14,406 bases of DNA from Bacteroidota bacterium (GCA_025355705.1 JANXZD010000542.1:1-14406), one strand, 5' to 3'. Shown: positions 1 through 7,251, numbered from the stretch's first letter. Notes: a model not told the origin generated them from the letters alone. Translations and numbers: made by a program.

Positions 1-869
1 CGAAACAAGAAATAATTGAGATCGTTAAAAAAACCGGCAAGGGAGACAAACTTGCAATGGTCTATCTCGAAACTCCCGCAAACCCGACGAACGACTTGAT
101 CGATATTGAAGATTGTAAATCTGTTGCAAAATATTTTTCAACTTCAGAAAAGGAAGTTCTCGTTGCCGTTGATAATACATATTTTGGTCCCCTTTGGCAG
201 CATCCGTTAAAGTTCGGAGCTGATCTTGTTCTCTATTCTGCAACAAAATATATCGGCGGACATAGTGATGTTATTGCCGGTGCCGTTCTTGGCAGTAAAG
301 TATTAATCAAACGCGTAAAAACCCTCAGAACATTTTTAGGAAATATGGCAGGACCATGGACCGGATGGCTTCTGCTCCGAAGTCTTGAAACATTAAAAGC
401 AAGAATGGATATGCAGGCACGCAACGCGCGAAAAGTTTCCGAGTTCCTAATACATCATCCCAGAATTGAAAGGGTGTACTACCTTGGCTTCTTAGACGAA
501 TCAAATCCCGTGCAGTACAATATTTTTAAGAAACAATGTCTTTCGGGTGGAGCAATGATTTCGTTCGATATTAAGGGGGGTGAAACTGAAGCGTTTCATT
601 TTCTGAATAAATTGAAATTAATCCATCTTGCCGTCAGCCTAGGCAGCACGGAAAGTCTCATCGAACATCCGGCAACAATGACCCACTGTGATGTAGATGA
701 TGAAGAGAAAAAAATCCTCGGCATCAGCGATAAACTGATTCGTCTCTCGGTCGGTGTTGAACATTATGATGATCTGATTGAAGATATTAGGCAGGCGTTA
801 GATCACGTAAGTGTGTGTGAAGGAATAGATATTTACGATCTTTCATCGGCTGAGGTTCAGACGGTGTAA
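1..869 (+). CDS. Cystathionine gamma-synthase family PLP-dependent enzyme (3' part, start outside window)
   Basis: The reading frame is open from base 3 and enters from beyond the left edge; 288 codons remain, about the last 70% of a usual 400-430-residue enzyme. It belongs to the Cys/Met metabolism PLP enzymes (cystathionine gamma-synthase, gamma-lyases, methionine gamma-lyase), cytosolic homotetramers acting on sulfur amino acids. Visible motifs are YLETPANPT, the AVDNT strand, and the PLP lysine in SATKYIGGHSD (lysine codon 246-248). Further on come the substrate-binding SLGSTESLIEHPATMTH block and the C-terminal RLSVGVEH motif. The GNMAGPWTGWLLLRSLETLK stretch resembles the group usually labelled only 'cystathionine gamma-synthase family protein', so the exact reaction (synthase, lyase or sulfhydrylase) cannot be fixed here, and the N-terminal tyrosine/cysteine that help separate subfamilies lie outside. 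A polar tail of about 20 residues extends past the usual end. Convergent with the next gene, 5 bases apart. Confidence 0.9.
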   Translation, partial: KQEIIEIVKKTGKGDKLAMVYLETPANPTNDLIDIEDCKSVAKYFSTSEKEVLVAVDNTYFGPLWQHPLKFGADLVLYSATKYIGGHSDVIAGAVLGSKVLIKRVKTLRTFLGNMAGPWTGWLLLRSLETLKARMDMQARNARKVSEFLIHHPRIERVYYLGFLDESNPVQYNIFKKQCLSGGAMISFDIKGGETEAFHFLNKLKLIHLAVSLGSTESLIEHPATMTHCDVDDEEKKILGISDKLIRLSVGVEHYDDLIEDIRQALDHVSVCEGIDIYDLSSAEVQTV

Positions 870-874
870 ATCAT

Positions 875-1711
875 TCAATGGCTGAGAATTTCATAATACG
901 GTTTCACTAGTACGGTATCGGAAATAAGCACATGAAATATTTCATCCTGAAGAATATCAACAAGCGAGATATCAGCACCGTTTAATATTGCCATTCTCTG
1001 AACAAGTCGAACACCATGACTGTAATCCACATACGTTTCTTGATGCCAATTATTCGGCGGCTGGATCGGTTCACCGTTCAATTGATGCCAACCATAGATC
1101 ACAACTGGTTTTGATCTGTTTGGTTTTAGTTCAGAATAGATCTTTTGATGGACAATGATATCTTTTTTTGTTCCTGCAACAAGAGAACCCAATGGAAATT
1201 GATCGATGAGCGGTTTGCGAAGCATTTGAACTGAATCATTATGCTGAACAAATCGAGGCATTTTTGTCATATTTGTATCAGGGGGTATTGGTTGTGGATG
1301 CAGTCTTACAATAGCCGCAGCATAGATCTGATCAACCATTTTTTTTGTCGGCAGAATACAATCCAACCTATTGGCTATTTTTTGCGCAAGAATCGGCGTC
1401 ATCGGACATAAAAAATAATTAGTGTCGCTACCAATGGAAAGATAATCCGGCGTTACAAAGTACTCAAGCGTATATTCTTGGTTATTGATTACAGCAGTTG
1501 TTTTAATTGGTATAAGTGTTCGTAAAAATTTAGGAATATCACCATTACTAATAAAAGTATATATCGAATCTTCACGATCGCTTCGGTTCAGAGAGAGAAT
1601 CTTTTTGACATATTCACTGCCATTTTTTACTGGTAAACGATCTTCCGAAAGTGACAGTTGCTGACTTTGCAGATAAGAAGCAATAAACAGAATAGTAAAA
1701 ATTATCTTCAT
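875..1711 (-). CDS. Uncharacterised secreted protein with a YVDYSHG motif
   Basis: 278 residues. A hydrophobic N-terminus (residues 1-16, MKIIFTILFIASYLQS) looks like a Sec signal peptide without a lipobox cysteine, so export to the periplasm or beyond is inferred. I recognise no named domain. The body has conserved-looking blocks: Cys102-Pro-Met-Thr-Pro, a second cysteine at 118 followed by LPTKKMVDQIY, GTKKD around 180-184, and a His/aromatic-rich C-terminal half. That half includes YGWHQLNG (His209), NWH (His223) and YVDYSHGVRLV (Asp229, His232). The clustered His, Asp and Trp residues suggest a binding or catalytic site rather than a structural filler, but no reaction can be named. The ATG at 1709-1711 has no clear ribosome binding site and lies about 10 bases past the T-run of a terminator-like hairpin, which is unusual. 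In-frame alternatives downstream would remove the signal peptide. Confidence 0.8.
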   Translation of the reverse strand: MKIIFTILFIASYLQSQQLSLSEDRLPVKNGSEYVKKILSLNRSDREDSIYTFISNGDIPKFLRTLIPIKTTAVINNQEYTLEYFVTPDYLSIGSDTNYFLCPMTPILAQKIANRLDCILPTKKMVDQIYAAAIVRLHPQPIPPDTNMTKMPRFVQHNDSVQMLRKPLIDQFPLGSLVAGTKKDIIVHQKIYSELKPNRSKPVVIYGWHQLNGEPIQPPNNWHQETYVDYSHGVRLVQRMAILNGADISLVDILQDEIFHVLISDTVLVKPYYEILSH

Positions 1712-1721
1712 TGTAGAAAAT

Positions 1722-1755
1722 AAAAAAAGGCGAGGACAATTGCTTGTCTCGCCTT
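1722..1755 (-). terminator. Rho-independent terminator-like hairpin between the lipoprotein gene and the secreted-protein gene
   Basis: Arms 1727-1733 (AAGGCGA) and 1749-1755 (TCGCCTT) pair fully. After a single bulged G at 1734, the stem continues with GACAA (1735-1739) against TTGTC (1744-1748) around a TTGC loop. Read on the minus strand the stem is followed by a run of seven T (1722-1728), the normal order for an intrinsic terminator of the lipoprotein gene, whose stop is 20 bases upstream. It ends only about 10 bases before the ATG of the following gene on the same strand, so it could also act in that gene's leader. Confidence 0.8.
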
Positions 1756-1774
1756 GTAGAATAATTGCGTTCCT

Positions 1775-2659
1775 TTAGTTTCTGTTACCGCCATGAAGAT
1801 CCATACCAAATTTACCGCCGCCATTGATCGTTAGTGATCCTGCTCCAGCTCCCAAAATAATTGTGAACGTTTTGCTGATCGTTCGCTCTTTATATGCTGT
1901 TCCCCGTTCAAATGTTATGGTTGCATTATATGTTCCGTTCACTGTCCCGCTCACTGCTTGACTAAAATTGTCTCTCCAGTTCAGTAATGATGGTTTATAT
2001 CGCAGACCTTTTACATCACTGAATACCATCGTCGTTGTATGAGTGAATGTGCGGATCATATTTCGAGTGATGATCGAATCAATACCGGAACGAACAAATG
2101 TTGTATCTGAATTCACCACCACGGTGTCCTTGTCGATCTTTGTCGCGGTCCATGCACCTTTCAACTGAGTGAGATTATGATGAACTCTGAGACTTCGAAA
2201 GAATCCGCTGCCGCTGATAATTTTGAATTTCAACGTATTGGCTGTATCCGTCCCGATAATTCTGTACTGTTGAACAATTCCATTTTTTTGAAATTGATAT
2301 TGATATAAACGCTGTGCAGAAGCGTTAAACAACAATCCCGATCGCGAACGATCGATCGTAACACTCCACCAACCTGTTGCACCATCATATACCGGCGGAC
2401 TTGCAACGGTCATTACTGAATTTTCTCCGCTGCTCTTTGCTAAGGTCGAACTGACTGATGCGCCGCCGGCAACACCATAGATATCGGCAAAACTTTCTAT
2501 TGCACCACCGCTTTCATCTCCCATTGCAGCAGAGATTGATTCTGCGGCATCTTCATATAAAATACTTGAATCTTCCGGAGCCGTACTGTTTTTATCACAT
2601 CCTGAAATAAAAACTCCGGAGAACAATAACAATGTGAAAAATGTTAATAGTTGTTTCAT
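1775..2659 (-). CDS. Lipoprotein of unknown function
   Basis: 294 residues. The N-terminus has a short charged start, a hydrophobic core and a lipobox FISGC with the lipidated cysteine at residue 21, so it should be a lipoprotein anchored at the periplasmic face of the inner or outer membrane. The residue after Cys is Asp, which in enteric bacteria means inner-membrane retention; that rule need not hold here. After an acidic Ser/Ala-rich linker (30-75) the protein is rich in beta-prone segments with alternating Thr, Val and aromatic residues, ending in a Gly/Asn-rich tail. No known domain is recognised. The start is well set by AAGGAG at 2665-2670, five bases from the ATG. It lies 33 bases downstream of the Spy-like gene and is probably cotranscribed with it; a hairpin terminator follows. 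Confidence 0.8.
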   Translation of the reverse strand: MKQLLTFFTLLLFSGVFISGCDKNSTAPEDSSILYEDAAESISAAMGDESGGAIESFADIYGVAGGASVSSTLAKSSGENSVMTVASPPVYDGATGWWSVTIDRSRSGLLFNASAQRLYQYQFQKNGIVQQYRIIGTDTANTLKFKIISGSGFFRSLRVHHNLTQLKGAWTATKIDKDTVVVNSDTTFVRSGIDSIITRNMIRTFTHTTTMVFSDVKGLRYKPSLLNWRDNFSQAVSGTVNGTYNATITFERGTAYKERTISKTFTIILGAGAGSLTINGGGKFGMDLHGGNRN

Positions 2660-2664
2660 TGTTG

Positions 2665-2670
2665 CTCCTT
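2665..2670 (-). promoter_or_regulatory. Shine-Dalgarno of the lipoprotein gene
   Basis: On the minus strand AAGGAG lies 5 bases before the ATG at 2657-2659. It fixes this start and shows that the organism uses canonical ribosome binding sites. Confidence 0.75.
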
Positions 2671-2692
2671 ATTGATAATGATTGAATGAGGG

Positions 2693-3058
2693 TTATTGTC
2701 GTTCTCTCATTCGGTCCTGCATTTCTTTTTGTCGTTCCTTTTTATATTCATCGTATTTTGGCTTTTGCTCTTTAGTCAATATCTTTACGATTGAGGAATC
2801 TGTTTTTTCCATCTGCTTCATCAAGGCTTCACGTCTCGCCTGACGGTCTCCGTCACTGTTCTCAAATTGCGCACGAATTTCGTCCTGTGCTTTTTCCAAC
2901 AAACTTTTCACTTTTACCGTTTGTTCATTTGTCAAGACGACTTTTTCTTGTATTTTTTTTAACTGCATCTCAACTCTGTTGCCGCGCGGCTGTGAAAATG
3001 CATTGAGTGAAATAAAAGCAACTGCGGCCAAAACCATCAACAGATTACGATAATTCAT
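2693..3058 (-). CDS. Spy/CpxP-like periplasmic protein with two LTxxQ motifs
   Basis: 121 residues from the preferred start. A signal peptide (residues 1 to about 22, ending near LNAFSQ) directs it to the periplasm. The mature part is almost entirely charged alpha-helix, with LTNEQ at 42-46 and LTKEQ at 94-98. Two LTxxQ repeats in a small helical periplasmic protein are the hallmark of the Spy/CpxP/ZraP group, whose members act as ATP-independent chaperones or envelope-stress and metal sensors. Assignment rests on the motif and architecture only, so the role is inferred. The frame is open to 3100, but an ATG at 3056-3058 is preceded by GGAGAA (3064-3069) at good spacing and gives a clean signal peptide, whereas the longer version puts 14 charged residues in front of it. 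The same transcript probably continues into the lipoprotein gene 33 bases on. Confidence 0.75.
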   Translation of the reverse strand: MNYRNLLMVLAAVAFISLNAFSQPRGNRVEMQLKKIQEKVVLTNEQTVKVKSLLEKAQDEIRAQFENSDGDRQARREALMKQMEKTDSSIVKILTKEQKPKYDEYKKERQKEMQDRMRERQ

Positions 3059-3063
3059 CTTAC

Positions 3064-3069
3064 TTCTCC
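3064..3069 (-). promoter_or_regulatory. Shine-Dalgarno deciding the start of the Spy-like gene
   Basis: On the minus strand GGAGAA precedes the ATG at 3056-3058 by 5 bases. It supports that start over the upstream in-frame candidate at 3100. Confidence 0.65.
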
Positions 3070-3158
3070 ATTTAATATGTAATTTAATTAATGAGTTCAA
3101 ACTTACGTGTATTGGACAGTCTTTTTCAAAGTAAGTTTAATGATACGGATAAGCAAAA

Positions 3159-3174
3159 ACACTGAAAACAGTGT
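3159..3174. repeat. Perfect inverted repeat in a divergent intergenic region
   Basis: ACACTG-AAAA-CAGTGT, 6-base arms with a 4-base centre. It sits midway between the divergent starts of the Spy-like gene (3058) and the NDH-2 gene (3234). The size and symmetry fit a dimeric regulator's operator, but a 6-base palindrome can also arise by chance in AT-rich DNA, and no regulator is encoded nearby. Confidence 0.4.
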
Positions 3175-3233
3175 CAGTTCAGGTAAAAAATCGTTATTTT
3201 CAGATAAGTTAGTCCGTTTGAAAGAAATAGTCA

Positions 3234-4469
3234 ATGAAATCTCTAAAACAGAAATTAATTATTCTCGGCAGTGGTTTTGCTTCCTTTAGTTCATTAAAGA
3301 CAATCAACACTAATCTATTTGATGTCATTGTTGTCAGTCCTCGAAACCATTTTATTTTTACTCCGCTTCTTCCCAGCACAACGGTCGGAACAATTGAGTT
3401 CCGTTCGATTATAGAGCCGATCCGCAGCGCAAAGGATAATATCACGTATTATCATGCATATTGCATATTGGTCAATACAAATAATAATTCTATACAATGT
3501 AAAAATGCGCTCGATGGAAATGAATTTTCACTTTCGTTCGATAAACTTATCATTGGTGTGGGTGCAATCAGCAATACATTTGGAATTAGCGGTGTGGAAC
3601 AATATGGTTTATTCTTAAAAGAACTTACTGATGCACGTGCCATTCGGCAGCGTATCATTGAAAATCTCGAGCGTGCCAGTACGCCAAATTTACAGTTTGA
3701 AGAACGAAAACGATTGTTACATTTTGTTGTGGTCGGCGGCGGTCCTACCGGAGTGGAGTTTGCCGCAGAACTTCATGATTTCTTAACAGAAGATCTCATA
3801 CATTCATATCCCAACATCCTTTCTGATGTTGATATAACATTGTTCGAAGCGGGCAATGCGTTGCTCAGCACGTTTGATGCAGCATTGAGTGAATACACGA
3901 TAAAAATCTTTCAACGCCAAAAGATCTCTGTCCGTTTACAATCACAAGTTGCAAAAGTTGAAGAGAAAGAAATTATTCTTACTGATGGTTCGCACGTTCC
4001 GTACGGAATGATGGTCTGGTCAACAGGAAACACACAGACCCAACTTGTAAAATCATTACCATTCGAAAAAGACCGCGAATCTCGTTTGATAACAGATGAA
4101 TTCTTTCATGTGAAAGGATTCACCGATATTTACTCTTTGGGAGATTGTGCAACGATCGAAGGAAAAGTGTTGCCGGCAACTTCGCAGGTCGCCCAGCAAG
4201 AAGGACAATATCTCGCAAAATCATTAAATGCAATGGCAAAAGAAAAACTTGTCAAACCATTCATTTATCATCATCGGGGAATGCTTGCATATATTGGAAG
4301 TAACCGCGCTCTTGCAGATCTTCCCCAGGTGAAAGGGAGAGGATTTTCAACATGGATATTTTGGCGTTCGGCGTATCTTACAAAATTAGTAAGTTGGAAA
4401 AATAAAATTCTTGTTGTGTTCGATTGGATAAAAACATTTATCTTTGGGAGAGATTCAAGCAGGTTTTAA
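3234..4469 (+). CDS. Type II NADH:quinone oxidoreductase (NDH-2), NDI1-like
   Basis: 411 residues. NDH-2 oxidises NADH and reduces membrane quinone through one FAD without pumping protons, as a monotopic enzyme on the cytoplasmic face. The FAD Rossmann motif is LGSGFAS (residues 11-17; the third glycine position is Ser). The NADH motif is VVVGGGPTGVE (165-175), with Glu205 at the end of the next strand, the residue type that favours NADH over NADPH. The FAD-binding SLGD motif ends at Asp304, the quinone-site AQQEGQ is at 320-325, and a hydrophobic/basic C-terminal helix (about 387-407, KNKILVVFDWIKTFIFGRD) should anchor it to the membrane. The FTPLLPSTTVGTIEFRSIIEPI block and the C-terminus resemble yeast NDI1 and plant NDA/NDB enzymes more than E. 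coli Ndh. A stop codon lies two codons before the ATG, so this is the longest start; the ribosome binding site is weak. First gene of a four-gene operon. Confidence 0.92.
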   Translation: MKSLKQKLIILGSGFASFSSLKTINTNLFDVIVVSPRNHFIFTPLLPSTTVGTIEFRSIIEPIRSAKDNITYYHAYCILVNTNNNSIQCKNALDGNEFSLSFDKLIIGVGAISNTFGISGVEQYGLFLKELTDARAIRQRIIENLERASTPNLQFEERKRLLHFVVVGGGPTGVEFAAELHDFLTEDLIHSYPNILSDVDITLFEAGNALLSTFDAALSEYTIKIFQRQKISVRLQSQVAKVEEKEIILTDGSHVPYGMMVWSTGNTQTQLVKSLPFEKDRESRLITDEFFHVKGFTDIYSLGDCATIEGKVLPATSQVAQQEGQYLAKSLNAMAKEKLVKPFIYHHRGMLAYIGSNRALADLPQVKGRGFSTWIFWRSAYLTKLVSWKNKILVVFDWIKTFIFGRDSSRF

Positions 4470-5042
4470 ATGAACAGATTTTCACTTCAACATATTCAGC
4501 AAAAACTTTCTTGCAGTAAATATACCTCGCTTTCCCATGCAGAGATGAGACAAGCGTGCGTTATGGTTTCCCTTATAATGAAAGAAGATCAATTACATCT
4601 TCTCCTTACCAAACGAACGGATACAGTTGAACATCACAAAGGACAGATCTCTTTTCCTGGCGGAATGGTTGACGACGATGATGAATCATCCAACGCAACT
4701 GCACTGCGCGAAGTTGAAGAAGAGATTGGAATATCGTCTTCTTCAATTACTATCCTTGGACGCCTGGACGACATTCATATACCAAGTGGATTTGTTGTTA
4801 CGCCAATTGTCGGTTATATTGAATCACTTTCAGAGCTAAAGCCAAGCCCGGATGAAGTAGCAGAAGTTTTGTTAATTCCGTTGGAAAAATTCTTTGATCT
4901 GTCGCTTCGTCGTATTGAAACACGTGAATTAAAAGGTGTTGTGCGGCAGGTGTACCTGTACGATGTATGGAAAGAACCTGTGTGGGGTGCAACAGCGTTC
5001 ATTATTAAACAGTTGATAGATATTATTTCGGTTGAGGATTGA
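4470..5042 (+). CDS. Nudix hydrolase, coenzyme A pyrophosphatase type
   Basis: 190 residues. The family cleaves CoA and related molecules to 4'-phosphopantetheine derivatives plus 3',5'-ADP, using divalent metal. The CoA-type signature LLTKRTDTVEHHKGQISFPGG runs from residue 45 to 65, a variant of the usual motif (Thr and Glu where Ser/Ala and Arg are common). The Nudix core REVEEEIGI (80-88) supplies the metal-binding glutamates. The spacing from GG to the first Glu of the box is one residue longer than the canonical GX5E, as is frequent in the CoA subfamily. Its ATG directly abuts the NDH-2 stop (TAA then ATG with no gap) and its TGA shares one base with the next ATG, so translation is very probably coupled. 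Substrate identity is inferred from the motif. Confidence 0.87.
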   Translation: MNRFSLQHIQQKLSCSKYTSLSHAEMRQACVMVSLIMKEDQLHLLLTKRTDTVEHHKGQISFPGGMVDDDDESSNATALREVEEEIGISSSSITILGRLDDIHIPSGFVVTPIVGYIESLSELKPSPDEVAEVLLIPLEKFFDLSLRRIETRELKGVVRQVYLYDVWKEPVWGATAFIIKQLIDIISVED

Positions 5043-5992
5043 TGCAAAAAGCTATCTCGATACAAAATCTGATTAAAGAGTTTCCTCGCAAAAACGAACA
5101 GCCAATTCGTGCCGTCGACGATATTTCGTTTGATGTCCTACCCGGAAAGATCTTCGGTCTTCTCGGACCGAATGGTGCGGGAAAATCTACGACGATCAAA
5201 GTTCTTACCACCCTCATTCCTCCAACATCGGGAACTGTTCTTGTCAATGGATATGATGTTGTAAAGCAATCACTGGATGTACGAAAAAATATCTGTGTTG
5301 TATTGCAGGAAAATGCGGTTGAAGTTTTCCTTACGGTCAGACATAATTTTCTAACATTTGGAAAATTCCATGGAATGACCACTTCTGATATCGAAAAAAA
5401 AATGGGTCGTATTGTAGAATTGTTTGGATTAGAAGAAGTCCTTAACCAAAAACCGATCGATCTAAGCGGTGGATTGAAACGACGCGTGCAGGTAGCGAAA
5501 ATTTTCCTGGTCGATACACCGATTGTTTTTTTAGATGAGGCAACAACCGGGATGGATACATTCAATAAACGCGCGACCGTGAAAGCAATCAAAGAAGAAG
5601 CCCAGCATGGAAGAACGATCGTTCTCACAACACACATGCTTGAAGAAGCAGAGGAATTGTGCGATGAGATCGTTATTATTAATCACGGCAAAATTATTGC
5701 AAAAGGAACGACGGACGATGTAAAAAAATTAGGGCTTCAAATGTTCTATCTTTCGTTGAAATTCAGTGAAATGGAAAAGGATCTGGAAGAACTGATGCAT
5801 AAATTCTCTCCGGTAAAAATGGATATTGTGAACAACGAAGTATCTCTCACCGTTCGTGAACATAATACAGCTTTAAAGATTCTTTCTTTGGCACAATCAT
5901 CCGGTGCTTTGAAACATTTCGAGATCTCAACTGCCTCGTTGGAGGATGTTTTTGTGGAACTGCTCGATCGCAAAAAAAGAGGCACACCGTGA
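5042..5992 (+). CDS. ABC-2 type exporter, ATP-binding subunit
   Basis: 316 residues, cytosolic ATPase of a DrrA/NatA/CcmA-like exporter. Walker A GPNGAGKST (42-50), Q-loop Gln89, signature LSGGLKRRVQ (141-150), Walker B IVFLDE (161-166) and switch His198 in TTHMLEEAE are all present, so it should be active. The D-loop side reads DEATTGMD, with Ala where most family members have Pro. A C-terminal domain of about 90 residues ends with ASLEDVFVELL (about 298-308), typical of this exporter class. I choose the ATG at 5042-5044, which overlaps the Nudix stop (TGATG) and has GAGG at 5034-5037; a TTG one codon earlier is possible. The stop overlaps the permease start by four bases. The cargo is unknown; drugs, lipids, polysaccharide or Na+ are all exported by relatives. 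Confidence 0.92.
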   Translation: MQKAISIQNLIKEFPRKNEQPIRAVDDISFDVLPGKIFGLLGPNGAGKSTTIKVLTTLIPPTSGTVLVNGYDVVKQSLDVRKNICVVLQENAVEVFLTVRHNFLTFGKFHGMTTSDIEKKMGRIVELFGLEEVLNQKPIDLSGGLKRRVQVAKIFLVDTPIVFLDEATTGMDTFNKRATVKAIKEEAQHGRTIVLTTHMLEEAEELCDEIVIINHGKIIAKGTTDDVKKLGLQMFYLSLKFSEMEKDLEELMHKFSPVKMDIVNNEVSLTVREHNTALKILSLAQSSGALKHFEISTASLEDVFVELLDRKKRGTP

Positions 5993-6750
5993 AGAATATT
6001 GCTGCTATCATCTATCGTGATTCTCTTATTCGCCTTACAAGTTTAACATGGCTTTTTTTTGATATGGCTGTACCCCTTTTGTATCTGCTAATGTTTGGGG
6101 TCGGATTCAATAAAGCTGTTGGTTTTGGTGTTCATACTCTCGGTTCTTCAATTCCGTACAATAATTTTTTCCTCGCAGGTGTTTTGTCGATGTCGTGCTT
6201 CGGCAGCGCGATCAATCAAGCATACGGTTTTTTTGTTGATCGTGATAATGGGATTTTTTATGAATTTCTCACCTATCCAATGACACGGGGAGAATTACTG
6301 CTTGGCAAAATGATGTTTCAGTGCATCATGGCGCTGGCACAAACCACCCTGACGTTGACTGCTGCGTATTTTATTCTTGGTATCCCAATCAACATCGCTC
6401 TTCTTCCTCTCACCATCATTACCGTCTTGATAGGAATTGCCGCATGGTTTTTTGCACTTTCAACGATTGCCTTTCGGATTAGGCGAAACGATACCTTCAA
6501 CACTGTTATCAATGTTGCATATTTTGTATTGATGTTCATCAGCAGTATGTTCTATCCTCTAGATGCAGTTCCGGAATGGCTGAAGTACATTTCCTATGTC
6601 AATCCATTAACATGGCATACGGATGTTCTTCGGTTTACTACGATCGGTGTTGGAGAAATAATAACGGTGAGTATAGAGGCGTTTGGATTTATAATGTTTT
6701 TATTGATCTCATTTTGGTACGCACAGCAAGCATTGAAGAAAGCGGCATAG
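5989..6750 (+). CDS. ABC-2 type exporter, membrane permease
   Basis: 253 residues, about six membrane segments: near 18-38, 58-76, 102-126, 131-154, 171-190 and 224-245. This is the standard ABC-2 (DrrB-like) topology, with a conserved P-hinge region (SSMFYPLDAVPEWLKYISYVNPLTW) before the last segment. It forms the membrane channel for the adjacent ATPase. The start is GTG at 5989-5991, sharing GTGA with the ATPase stop and preceded by AGAGG at about 5978-5982; translational coupling would set the 1:1 ratio. No gene for a periplasmic or accessory component follows; the next gene is convergent and only 5 bases away, so any terminator for this operon must lie inside that gene. Confidence 0.9.
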   Translation: MKNIAAIIYRDSLIRLTSLTWLFFDMAVPLLYLLMFGVGFNKAVGFGVHTLGSSIPYNNFFLAGVLSMSCFGSAINQAYGFFVDRDNGIFYEFLTYPMTRGELLLGKMMFQCIMALAQTTLTLTAAYFILGIPINIALLPLTIITVLIGIAAWFFALSTIAFRIRRNDTFNTVINVAYFVLMFISSMFYPLDAVPEWLKYISYVNPLTWHTDVLRFTTIGVGEIITVSIEAFGFIMFLLISFWYAQQALKKAA

Positions 6751-6755
6751 TCATT

Positions 6756-7247
6756 CTATCCAAGTGCTCCATATAAATCTTTCGACGTTACTTTCATTCC
6801 CATCATCTTCAAATACATGAACAATTCTGCTTTGTGATTGAGATGGTGTTCCAATGCGAAAAGAGACATTTTCCATTTCGGCGCACGGCCAAATTGCAAT
6901 GTATCTAATTCCGCTGTTTGAAATTCCTCTTCGTTCATTGTCGTAAAAATATTCAAAAAAAATTTCGAATTCTCGCGATATAAATTTACACATTCGTCCA
7001 CCGTTCCGCTCGGTGTTTTTCTGTTCGTCACAAACACATGGCGAAGCGTCGGCAAAGCCCATTCATTTTTGAGAATACCGTCGGCATTAAAACGTAATGC
7101 ATACGCCATATGATACATCAATTGACCGGTGGTAAACGATTCTTCAGTTGGCTTCCAATCTTTTTGTTCCGGCGGGACAAGAAGAAATAACGGTTCGGTC
7201 GGCGCTAATTGGTGGGTTGCATAATGATGAAATTGTAACGCGGTCAT
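6756..7247 (-). CDS. DinB-family four-helix protein, putative metal-dependent enzyme
   Basis: 163 residues from the chosen start. The DinB/YfiT-like fold is a four-helix bundle with a three-histidine metal site; members include thiol-transferases and many proteins of unknown job. His46 in LMYHMAYAL and the LEHHLNHKAEL segment (His134, His135, His138) match the usual positions of the triad. The frame is open to 7295, but the ATG at 7245-7247 has AAGGAT at 7254-7259 and begins directly with the first helix; the longer form would add 16 residues lying inside the upstream gene's coding sequence. The gap to the stop of the CPXCG gene is 4 bases, so the two are surely one transcript. The substrate is unknown. 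Confidence 0.8.
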   Translation of the reverse strand: MTALQFHHYATHQLAPTEPLFLLVPPEQKDWKPTEESFTTGQLMYHMAYALRFNADGILKNEWALPTLRHVFVTNRKTPSGTVDECVNLYRENSKFFLNIFTTMNEEEFQTAELDTLQFGRAPKWKMSLFALEHHLNHKAELFMYLKMMGMKVTSKDLYGALG

Positions 7248-7251
7248 ACGG

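Noticed and set aside
3059..3100. Longer N-terminus for the Spy-like protein
   Set aside because: The extra 14 residues would precede the signal peptide, and the GGAGAA site lies in front of the inner ATG.
3065..3103. TTGAAC and TATTAA with a 17-base spacer on the minus strand, upstream of the Spy-like gene
   Set aside because: The -10-like box ends only 13 bases before the ATG, so the transcript would begin at or inside the Shine-Dalgarno. More likely chance in AT-rich sequence.
3107..3289. Open frame of 60 codons on the plus strand overlapping the NDH-2 start
   Set aside because: No Shine-Dalgarno, no recognisable protein features, and it overlaps the well-supported NDH-2 N-terminus in another frame.
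5023..5637. 204-codon antisense frame across the ABC ATPase gene
   Set aside because: The plus strand encodes every ABC ATPase motif; the antisense frame shows no domain and a Cys/Arg/Ser-rich composition typical of shadow frames.
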